DNA of 64,000 nt from Apis mellifera (Eukaryota; Arthropoda; Insecta; Hymenoptera; Apidae), in the NCBI RefSeq assembly GCF_003254395.2, contig NC_037641.1, forward strand, positions 5,500,001-5,564,000, in the 5' to 3' direction. Under the pieces are notes generated by a model, which had not been told where the DNA came from, searched no databases, and saw nothing but the letters and a program-made list of their open reading frames with translations. Below, piece after piece: positions 54,314 to 64,000 of this stretch. A program made the position numbers and the translations under genes. Every line of letters starts with the position of its first letter. Positions within the stretch are counted from its first letter, which is position 1.

Positions 54314-57300
54314 GCTTGTTAATGTTTAATTTAAGAAATTATAATAGTAAATAATAAATAAATTTAGATTGAAAATTTATATGATAGCTATATTTTATTT
54401 TTCGCCAAAAAAACATAATGTAAATTATGCTTTTAATGTAATTATTTTTAACAAATTATTAGATTATTACAAATTTATATATTTTGAATTTAATTTTGTA
54501 ATATTATGCAAAAAATATTTGAAATATTTTTTCAATTCTTTAATAAAAAAAAATACTAAAAAAAATTTTTTTAATAAATTTTAATTTTAATTATTAATAA
54601 TTTTAATTATAATTCTAATAAATTATTTTATAATTATAATTATAATTAGTTAATGTTAATGTACACTATTTTTTACATTAAGTATTATGATTAAAATAAT
54701 ATTTTAGGAGACAGTTGTTGTTTTTCATTTAGTTTGGGAGCAATAAAAAAATTAATAGAAAATACAATACCTAATATTTATGTACATTCTATTCGATTAG
54801 GAAATAATGAAGTAGAGGTAAGTAAATTTTTTTAATTTTAAATAATAGATAATAATAATTTTAAATAATAGAACAATTTTATATAATATTGTTAATTAAT
54901 CGTAATTATATATAATAGAATTAATTTTAACAATTTAAATTTATATATTTAAAAAAAACAATTTGAATAAAAATTTAAAATTTAAATAATATATTATAAT
55001 TTAGAAAGATTTTGTTTAAGTATTTTTTCTTTCTTTTAAAAAATTAATTTCTTACATTAGAATCTTACATTTCTTAAGAGCATATCTTTTTCTTTTAGGT
55101 TGGTAAATGTGCGATTCATATAACGATATAATATTCTATTTTTCAATAACATTTCAAGAATATTTATTATAATATTTTGGAAATAATTGATCTAAGATTT
55201 TCAATTTTCTATATTATTTTAATATTTATAAATAAATTTTCAATTTTTTTTTAGAAAAAATATCATAGGATTGTTTATCATTTATATTATCAAGTTTGAA
55301 TTTAAATTGTCTTATATGTCATTTGTATAAAAGAAGATTGTTTTTTCATAGAGATAATTTTATTAATTTTTAATTATTAATAAGTAACACTTATATAGCC
55401 GAAAATTTTGAATAAAATATTTGAAAATTTAAAACCCTAAATTCAAATATTTTATATTTATATATATTTTTATTTTCATTATATAAGTATTTATATTTTT
55501 TTAAGTAATTTAAGTAATTATATTTTTTTTAAAATAATTAAATAATTATATTCAAACAAACAATATTTCGATAAATATATATTTTATTAATCATTTTGTT
55601 ATTAAAATTAATTGTTCATTAATATTCTGATAAACTTTTACTGCAAGTAATAAATTAAATATTTATTGATATTTATATAATTTTTCAGGATGTTGAAAAT
55701 AGTTATTTTGGAAATATTAATGTCCAAATACAAGAAGTTTGTCATCAATTGTTAAAAGACAAATATCTTAAAAATGGTTATAATGCTATTGGATTTTCGC
55801 AAGGTGCTCAATTTTTGTAAGTTTATTTGAGAAAATTAAATGAATGTAAAAAATTAATGAAATTAATTAGTAAAAGATACAAATAAATTACTTTAAAATC
55901 TTGAAAAAAATATGATCTTGAGGCAAATTTATCATTATTTTATTTTTTTCATAAAAATTTATTTCTGATATTTTTTTTTATTAATAATAAATGAAATATA
56001 TAAAAGAAAATCAAACTCTGCATATATAATATCTTATTTATTATTTTTTTGTTTTTATTTTTCTATATATATTTTTTATATATTTTGCAAATGTGTTTTC
56101 ATTTAATACCTCCTTATATTTTGCATCTAATTAAGTCCGTATATAAAAGCAATTATTACATAAGTGTTTTACTAATTAAATAGTTTACGATATATTGTAA
56201 CTTTTTAATAAAAATATCTTTAAATGATTATATGTTTAATTATATTTAAATTTTTCGTAATTTGAAAATTATTATATTATATATAATTTAAAAAAGAATT
56301 TTAGAAATAAGAAAATGTTTAATGATTTGTTTTACTAATTATGGATCAATGAAATTTAAATAAGTAAACTAAAATTGATAAACTTCTTTAAATTAAATCT
56401 AAATTTAAATTTAGAAGATTTAAATTTAAATTTATAATATATTTATTTATATTATAAATAGTAATAATTATTAAATATTTTACACATTATAGCCGAGCAT
56501 TAATTCAAAGATGTCCTAATCCTTCAGTTAAGAATTTTATTTCTTTGGGTGGTCAACATCAAGGTATTTTTGGATTGCCAAATTGTGGAATATTGAAACC
56601 CGATATTTGCCATCATCTCACTCGTATCATCAAATATGGAGCTTATTTAGAGTATTAATTTTAAAATTTTATTCTTATTTTCTCAAATTTAATTTAAATA
56701 AATAAATTATTACTATATTTAATGATTAGATATATTAAATGTATAGAATAAATAGATAAAAGTATTCATAATAAATATTTGCAGAATTTTTCTATCGAAT
56801 AAATACATATTTTCAAATCTTACGTAATTAATAATTATAATTGTAATTATAATAATATTATTTTATAGATTAATATTTACATTTATTTTTATATAATAAA
56901 ATTATTTTATTTCATGATAGATTTATTCAAAAAAAATTTATTCAAGCTACATATTGGCATGATCCATATCATGAAGAAGAATATAAAGAAAAAAGTACAT
57001 TTTTGGCAGACATTAATAATGAACATTATATTAATAAGGTAATCTATTGTTTGCGATATATTTTTAATATAAGAGTAATCTAATTATCACTTCAATTTTA
57101 ATTAAATTTTTTCAGACATACATAAAAAATCTTCAAAAATTACATACCATGGTATTAGTTAAATTTGATAATGATACTATTGTTAGACCAGCAGAAACAG
57201 AATTGTTTGGATTTTATAAGCCAGGGCAGGAAAAATTAATTCAAACATTAGAACAAAGTGATTTTTATCATAAGGTATATCTATGTGTGATGTATTATAT

Positions 57301-57662
57301 TATAAATTCTTCGTTAATTCATTTATGTTATATAATTTTCCTTTAATCGAATATAATTTAATTAAAAATTTAATTATTTTAAATATATTTTAATATTCAA
57401 TCAAATGTGATTTTTATAAAAATTTTATAAAATATATTTAAAATGATTAAATTTTTGAAATCAAATTTGATTAAATGATAATTATAAAATGAAAATTGTA
57501 TAATGCAGATGTATTAACGAAGAACTCTTTTCTCAGGATCGCTTAGGATTAAAAATGTTACATAATGCGGGAAGAATTCATTTCCTTCATTTACCTGGAA
57601 ATCATTTGCAATTTACGGAAGATTGGTTTGTCAATTATATAATTAAACCATATTTAATATAA
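54078..57662 (+). CDS. Ppt1: Palmitoyl-protein thioesterase 1
   Basis: Exons are 54078-54186, 54708-54817, 55689-55816, 56493-56651, 56921-57038, 57116-57274 and 57537-57662, total 909 nt or 302 residues, in phase. Signal peptide (MEKQHILLIFLFLCVYQF region), then LPVVLWHGMGDSCC. The catalytic triad by family alignment is Ser110 (GFSQGAQ), Asp228 (FDNDTIV) and His284 (GNHLQFTEDWF). Other landmarks are ISLGGQHQGIFGLP, ATYWHDPYHEEEYK, FLADINNE, FGFYKPGQ and DRLGLKMLHNAGR. Length is typical (about 306 in human). It removes S-linked fatty acids from proteins in the lysosome. An acceptor at about 54033 suggests a 5' UTR exon upstream. AATAAA signals follow at 57680 and 57796. Confidence 0.96.
54187..54707 (+). 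other. PPT1 intron 1
   Basis: AT-rich. It contains the microsatellite and no other feature. Confidence 0.85.
54222..54310. repeat. AT/CATATA microsatellite
   Basis: Long AT-dinucleotide tract with periodic C, in PPT1 intron 1 just after exon 1. Confidence 0.95.
54818..55688 (+). other. PPT1 intron 2
   Basis: AT-rich, GTAAGT donor and TTTTCAG acceptor. Nothing else was seen. Confidence 0.85.
55817..56492 (+). other. PPT1 intron 3
   Basis: AT-rich, interrupting a phenylalanine codon after GFSQGAQF. Nothing else was seen. Confidence 0.85.
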
Positions 57663-57989
57663 AAATGAAAATGTATAAGAATAAAATATATAAAGGATAT
57701 GTATTCTAACAAATATGTGTATACTCAAATATGATATGTTATATAATATATTATTATATGTATTCTTTGTATTTATTGTATTACTAATGAAAATTAATAA
57801 AAATTTTTTAAATAATAAGTTAAGTTTTTTAATTATCTTAAAATTTAAATAAAAAGGAAAGTATAATTGTAATCATATAATAATTATTCTAAATTATTGT
57901 AATAGTTTTGAGATTTCAAAATTTCAAATGTTTCAAATAATTACTTTTGAATGTGACAGTAATAATAATGACAATAATAATAAGAAAAT

Positions 57990-58335
57990 TAAAAATAAAG
58001 GTGTAAAGAAAATTTATGAAAGAATAACAAGCATACCTAGTGTCAGTTTAGATAGACCTTGGAAAGGGGGCCATATATTTTCATCGAGCACGCTGGTAGC
58101 TCTATCCGAGGGAGCGGAAACAACAGGGTATATTATGGAATACTATCCGCAATAGGTTCCACAATCTCGGTAGCCATTGTTTCGTGGTACCTACAGATGT
58201 GCTCCATTGTCGGTCTATCGGTACTCTTGCTCGAAAAGGAGAAAGAGAAAGAAAAAAAGAGAGACGTTTACGAAAGGAACGTATCAATTCTTTGTCGTAT
58301 CAGTATATCTGTAGGCGTATCTAACGGGTGACATG
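57990..58335. other. GC-elevated island of unknown role
   Basis: Stands out sharply from AT-rich surroundings and has many CpGs. Plus-strand open frames exist in two phases: one ends ...TTGYIMEYYPQ, another starts MERGPYIFIEH and runs 90 codons. There is also a minus-strand frame. Neither product is recognisable and frames overlap, so this may be a promoter or non-coding first exon. A GT after TCTAACGG (58330) could be a donor. Confidence 0.4.
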
Positions 58336-59800
58336 TCTTGAAATTATCTTTTTTTTATTTTTAATAATAATAATGCGCAGCGATATTTTTTTATCTTAAA
58401 TTAAAAATATTTTAGGAAACAAATTGTATCAGCAAAACTGTATCATTGTATTATTGTATATTATTTATTAGAGAATATTCATTAAAAAATAATATTTTTT
58501 AACTATGTACTAATATATTAAGTTGCTAATTGTATAATTTATTTGTTGTCAGTCTTATTGTACATATACACAAACATGTATGTATTATATTAAAAAAAAC
58601 CATAATTTTATAAATAATTATATATATTTGAATAATAATTAAATATTTTAATAATTGTATTTATTATTGTATATGTATAATAACGTATATATATTGTATA
58701 ATAACGTATTGTAAAAATAGAAAATTAAGTTTATATGAATATATTATATATTCATATAAATTCATATAACGATATATATGAATATATTACCTTAAATTAA
58801 AATTTAATTAAAATAAAAATATAATATTTTAACTAGAAAAATTAACTAATTAAACGAACTGAGATGGATTGAGATTTATTATTTATTATTATTGGATATT
58901 TCCATCATACCGTTTTCAATTTGTTTCTATCTTGTTTTATCTAATAAATTTAAATTATTAACATTAACTTTTATACTTATTTTATATTTTGGCTCAAAAT
59001 TATTCCTTCAAAAATATCTTATACAAAAATAAAAAATATATTAAAAATATATTATAAAAAATATCTTTTTTGAACAATAATATAATTACAATTATAATAT
59101 TTAATTGCAATTATAAAAAAAAACAATTATGAATGAATATAGCATGAAATAATATTAACAATAATTATATCATATTGCAAATTAAGCTAATAAAAATTAA
59201 AAATAATATATCCATTTTATATTAAATATGAAATATAAAAGAATTTATTTGATTATGTTAATTAATTGAGAATTTTTATGATATAAATATTTAATTATTA
59301 GAAATTATTATATTATATATTTTTATATGTTTGTCAAAGTATAAAATAGAATTATTATGAATTCATCCTCAATAAAATAATATTGTTATTTTACTATATA
59401 TTTATTTGGAAAATTGCAAATATAATTATAAAATTGATAATTGATTAATTAAATGACAATTTGATAAATATTATGCTACAGGAAATTGAAAACGCTTTCT
59501 TTCAATGAATTTTTTTCCCTTTAAGAAAAATTATATTATCTATGAATATATAATTTTGAAGCATAGAGAAGAAGAAGAAGCATATAGATATATTGTTATG
59601 TAAGATGTAAAAAGAATATTTAAAAAGTTTCTTGAATTAAAATATGAAAAATAATTTAATTAAAAAATAACATAACTTTATGATAGAATGTTTTTTTCAA
59701 TGAAATTTGCATTTTTTAAAAATTAAATTTTATTAGAATTTTATTGGAATAGATTTATTATGGATCATACTAAAATAAATATAAAAAAAATTCTTTTTTT

Positions 59801-59831
59801 TCAAAAGACATTTCTCAAAAATGTCTTTTGA
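59801..59831. repeat. Perfect short hairpin
   Basis: TCAAAAGACATTT pairs with its complement AAATGTCTTTTGA around a 5-nt loop, giving a 13-bp stem. Confidence 0.85.
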
Positions 59832-60102
59832 ACATTTCATAATTAATTTTTAACGTATGATTTTTTACATTTTGCATTTCATTTGTATTTCTTTTTAAAT
59901 TAATCTATTATCATAGAATCATAAAATAATAAACGCATATATAATTATTAATATATTATTAATATATTAATATAATATATTAATAATATATTAATATTCA
60001 ATATTAATATAATATTGAATAGTTTTTTTTTATTAATATATTATTTTTATATAATATATCAAATATTGAATGCATATGTTTGGATATGCATATTTTTGGA
60101 AC

Positions 60103-60105
<3 letters not shown>

Positions 60106-60159
<54 letters not shown>

Positions 60160-60160
60160 A
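60106..60160. repeat. (AT)n microsatellite
   Basis: AT dinucleotide tract ending in TGTATATATGTATA. Confidence 0.95.
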
Positions 60161-60185
60161 ATAAAGCATTTTAATCAATTTGCAG

Positions 60186-60268
60186 CATTATTATGAACAA
60201 ATACTTCAAGAAAATCACCCTGTAGATAGTGGGAGTATCTCTCAAGGATACAGTCACGCAATAAGAGA
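60186..60268 (+). CDS. Internal coding exon of an unidentified gene
   Basis: Eighty-three nt between a TTTGCAG acceptor (ending 60185) and a consensus GTGAGT donor (60269). Only one frame is open; the other two contain stops. It encodes 27 codons plus two bases, reading HYYEQILQENHPVDSGS then ISQGYSHAIRE. Base composition is balanced, unlike the AT tract before it. I do not recognise the protein, and no partner exon was found in the window. It is probably one exon of a long-intron gene that continues beyond 64000, or it uses an upstream exon in the GC-rich island near 58 kb. Confidence 0.6.
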
Positions 60269-63200
60269 GTGAGTAGTGGCGGTAGCGATGATAGTAGTAG
60301 TAGTTGGTTTGATGCCAATGGGCGGGTAGGTTGGCATAGGTTGGGGTAGGTATTCCGTTTGTATAATGTACCTACTCACTCGTATCGGACTGTCTTTCTG
60401 TGATGTGAACGCAGCCTCAGGCTTATTATATATCTCAATCTCGGAATACTACTGACTCTGTCGAAATTATGATTACTCGTCATTCTAGAATTTCGGAGGA
60501 AGACCAGTCCTTCTCTCTTTTTCTACTTCCATAGTTTTTCTCATGTTTTACACCTAGTTGGATACAATATATATTCATATGTTAAAATGAATGATATTTA
60601 TTTGATTCATTTTTTATAAACAATAGATGATATTTATTCAATTCATTTGGGTCCCTGAAACGGGGATTGTTTTATTTATAAAATTTTATTTTGAATGGAT
60701 TTAGTAAATTTTAGAGTTCATAGAATTTCATTTTCATTTTACTTTTATTTTCAATTTTAATTTTGAATCAATTGATGTTTTTTTATTTTTTGGTTTAAAT
60801 TCGTATTTGAGTTTTGAACAAATGGAAAAACAAATTTACAGCAACAACTAATAATAAATATTTCCATTTTTTATTACATACATATCTTATTAAAAAAAAA
60901 AAAGTAAATTTTCACTTGAACTAATCTTCACCCAGCTTATTATATTTATAAGAATTCATTAATATAATGCAACATATTAAAACCTATTAAAATTTGTAAA
61001 ATAAAAAAAAAAAGGATAAATTGAAAGTAAAATTAGATATCAGATGATTTTAATAATAATAGAGAGAACGAAATAATTTCAATTTATAATATTATATTTT
61101 ATTATATCATCAAATAATCTATTTTTTTGAAGATATGCTATTCTATTTTCAATAGCATTTCTCAAAAAATTTTTTTACAACTCTCTTATAAGAGATCATG
61201 ATCCACAGGTTGAAAAACATTGCAAAAATATTGTTTAGATCAAACAGTTTCACAAATTACATTCACGAATTATCAAAAATATCTTACAGCAATATAAGAC
61301 AAGTGATTTTTACAAAGAATCCTAAATAATATGTGATTGAGAAAGATATAGATATATTTAATCGTTGAAAAATTAATTATAGCCAATGAAAAGAATGTTC
61401 GAAAAGCAGATCAAAAAATCAATTCTTCGAGGATGACGAATCTCCGCATCGATAGGCGTTGAAGATGAGAAACAAAAGGCATTGTGTTCGTTTTATCCGC
61501 TCGAGCGGTTTACCAAAGAGAAACGAGAAGGTGCTGGTACCGTAACGGTAGTGAAAATCGAGGAACGATATTCATCGGTGGCTCCGAACGAAGTCTTCCT
61601 CGGTTGAAAGTCGACCGATGGAAAATCGTGAAAATGATATGCTGGACAATGGGTATTGTTCGAACCGATCGCCGTGTCTGGCCTCCTACCATAGTTGCTT
61701 TTCGTCCCTGGTTGCTTAGAATCGGTAGCTTCGCTAGGAAACTCAGATCCGCGAATCGTTCTTCCAGAAAACGAGAGTCCAATAGGAATTTTCCTTATTC
61801 TCCTTATCCCTTTTCTACTTCTGTTTCCATTTCTGCTTCTTCGCTTCCTATGCATCTTGCTTAATTGTCTTTTTCAATAGTCCAACGTTATTATCTATTA
61901 CAATTATTTTATTAATCAAATTTAAAATAAATAATTAAATATTAATTAATTGTTATAGATATTGTTTCCTGATAATATTTTTAGCAAATATTTTTCATAT
62001 CTTGAGAATAGATTATTGCGATGATTTATATAAATACTTAATTATATAATACTTATATAAATAAGTTTTAATTTAAAAGTATAATAATTTAATTAGTTCA
62101 TGTTTCTTCATTAATAATTCTAAAAAATTTCATTGATGATTCAATAATCGAGAGAGGAGACATTTCAAATAATTGGGATGTTGTATATATAAATAAATAT
62201 TATACGATAATTCTTTACAATATGTATAATATATTATCCTTTAGAAATATTAAATATTAAATTAGATATGAAGATAGGAATGAAACTAGATATGAGGATT
62301 CCATTTAACGAATTAATCTTCTTGTTGTGACGACTACAAAACACGGAATAATAAGATATAGTGGTTTAACATATTGACGCACCCTAAAGTCAGTTGAGCA
62401 TGTGCAGTCTATGTGATTAGTTTTCATAGAAAGTGATTTTAATGGAAGCCCAACTGTTCCTTTATGTTTTCAACAGATCCCAGACAATGACTCTCTTTTC
62501 AATTGTTTACCCTATATCACCAACCCCTCTAACATCTTCCACAATAGATCATAGATTACGTGAAGATTACCATTCAAATTGTGTTTTCGTTCGTTCTCTT
62601 ATGTTTTGATCAGAAATGAAATGTTATTAATTACAAGATGAATCTATTGAAAATGCAATATATTGATTCTTCTAATATCGAAATGAGATAATTTTTCCAT
62701 TATTGATGATATTTTTTTCAAGGAGAATATTTGCATATTCGCTTAATCTTTTCCTACATTCTTTGACCTGATCTTTAATATGCAATAAGTGCCCAATTGA
62801 GAGCTGAACTATCACAATTCACTCTTGAGAATATTTCTTGTGAGTGAGACTGATTTTTAAATTTATAAAATTTAAATCTGAAATTACGAAATTCTTAAAA
62901 TTCTCGAAAGTCTCAAAATCCAGAATATTTAATTTTTTTTTGAAGTTTTTTTTTTCAATTAAAATTTTGATTTTTGAAATTCTTTTTTAATCAAATATAA
63001 TTAGTCGATAGTAATTTTGTTCTTTTTTATTTTTCATTTAGATAAACTATTACAACTGATAAAACGAGAAAATTTTCATTTTATATATTTTATTTATTTT
63101 CACATATAGAATAAACTTTTAACGAATTCATCCAATTAATTGAAAAATTTCCAAATTTGATTTATTCAAAAACAAGACTTTAAAAAAGAAATTTAATTTC

Positions 63201-64000
63201 GATGTTGCAAAAATTATTTATTGTATCGTGATATTTTGTTCGATAAAATCTATTATAAATGAAAAAATAGTATTGCTTTCTAGTATCAGATGATTCATTG
63301 GTCAGATTGATCAGAGTTGAGAATCTATTCAGTGGCATATATTAAAAAGTCAAAGATACGAAGTACAGTAGGGCGATTTAATCATCGAACCGTAACGAAT
63401 CATTATTTCCATCTCAATTAATATTTTAATCAAGCCCCTGTACACTACGTTGTTCCATTTACGGTCTCGTTAACATTCGTTTAACCACCCTCTTAGGGTA
63501 TAGCGCCAGTTAGTATTCACACAATACTAAGAATGATACCGTTGTACAAATCTGGTTGACCGTTTTATTGTTTCGTAGATATAATAACCAAAACTATAAT
63601 AACAATAATTAAAAATATAATAGTTAAAATAAATTTATTCAATTGAAATAAAAACCATAACAATGAATTTTTTATTTTATTATTAAAACGAGTTAAAATT
63701 TTAAGATTGATATATTTTCTTTAAAAAACACTCTATTGTAAAAAATAATAATTAATAAGTTTACCATGTAATTATACTATAGATCATCAAGAATTGCATT
63801 TTTATTAAATGACATTTTAAATCATTGATATTTATTTCAAATTTATTATAAAAAAAATTTATTTTAATTTGATTTTTTTCCCCATTATTATATACATGCA
63901 CATAATATAAGTGAAAATGAACAATAATTGAAGAAAATAAGAAAAAAAAAATAAAAAGATAATAAAAATGTAATCATTTATAAATACTGTTTAAGATAAC
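60269..64000. other. Unassigned right end with scattered GC-rich patches
   Basis: Probably intron of the gene carrying the exon at 60186. Patches of higher complexity and CpG content occur at 60269-60540, 61430-61880, 62320-62600 and 63380-63560. The rest is AT-rich. No complete coding gene is supported. Confidence 0.45.
61430..61880. other. CpG-rich island with overlapping open frames
   Basis: The most GC-rich stretch in the window. Open frames of 126 codons (plus, 61484-61864) and 120 codons (minus, 61493-61855) overlap almost completely, as expected from GC-rich DNA lacking stop codons. Both translations are Arg/Ser-rich without a recognisable domain. Best read as a regulatory or non-coding exonic island. 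Confidence 0.45.

Larger units (their letters stand above)
57663..60185. other. PPT1 3' UTR and spacer with a GC-rich island
   Basis: PPT1 polyadenylation signals are near 57680 and 57796. A GC-elevated, CpG-containing island lies at 57990-58335. A perfect hairpin is at 59801-59831 and an AT microsatellite at 60106-60160. No named gene was found. Confidence 0.55.

Noticed and set aside
55400..55450. AAAACCCTAAATTC, resembling a telomere-like unit, in PPT1 intron 2
   Set aside because: A single imperfect unit in an intron, with no tandem array.
1..64000. tRNA, rRNA, CRISPR arrays, operons or ribosome binding sites
   Set aside because: None was recognised. The window is eukaryotic nuclear DNA with spliced genes. 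A tRNAscan/Rfam search would be needed to exclude small RNAs fully.

Overview
The window is insect nuclear DNA: extremely AT-rich (introns and spacers are largely A/T homopolymer and AT-microsatellite sequence), with compact multi-exon genes, GT-AG introns and a Tc1/mariner element. The proteins and base composition fit a hymenopteran, most likely a honey bee (Apis). The species is an inference. Nothing prokaryotic, plasmid or viral was seen.

Seven protein-coding genes can be reconstructed exon by exon, and all seven close with intact reading phase. (1) A ZNRF-type E3 ubiquitin ligase, minus strand, 2384-5150, with a phase-compatible second first exon at 3748-3829. (2) ATP synthase epsilon subunit, plus, 6098-8031. 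(3) NELF-C/D (TH1), minus, 8246-12497, convergent with ATP synthase epsilon across 214 bp. (4) A LAMP-type lysosomal membrane glycoprotein, plus, 14409-19629. (5) Angel, a CCR4-family EEP phosphatase, plus, 21757-27856, whose first 28 codons lie in a leader exon 2.6 kb upstream. (6) A DENND4/Crag Rab-GEF, minus, 31780-49274, 18 coding exons. (7) Palmitoyl-protein thioesterase 1, plus, 54078-57662. The right end (57.9-64 kb) holds no gene I can name. It carries several CpG/GC-elevated islands and one convincing 83-nt internal coding exon (60186-60268), probably part of a long-intron gene running out of the window.

The genes are functionally unrelated housekeeping loci in alternating orientation: divergent pairs ZNRF/ATP synthase epsilon, NELF-D/LAMP and DENND4/PPT1, and convergent pairs ATP synthase epsilon/NELF-D and Angel/DENND4. 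LAMP and PPT1 both act in lysosomes and DENND4 in membrane traffic, but I see no evidence of a cluster.

Accessory structure lies mostly in introns and spacers. There is an internally deleted mariner (28824-29383) with matching terminal inverted repeats, and a pair (perhaps trio) of inverted GCGCCATCT/AGATGGCGC sites. A hAT-like terminus and a possible small MITE lie in DENND4 introns. A copied fragment of a DENND4 exon sits between two direct repeats in a DENND4 intron. No exotic system was found. The best candidates for something undescribed are the alternative myristoyl-type ZNRF N-terminus, the exon-fragment duplication, the inverted GCGCCATCT sites and the orphan exon with its flanking GC islands.
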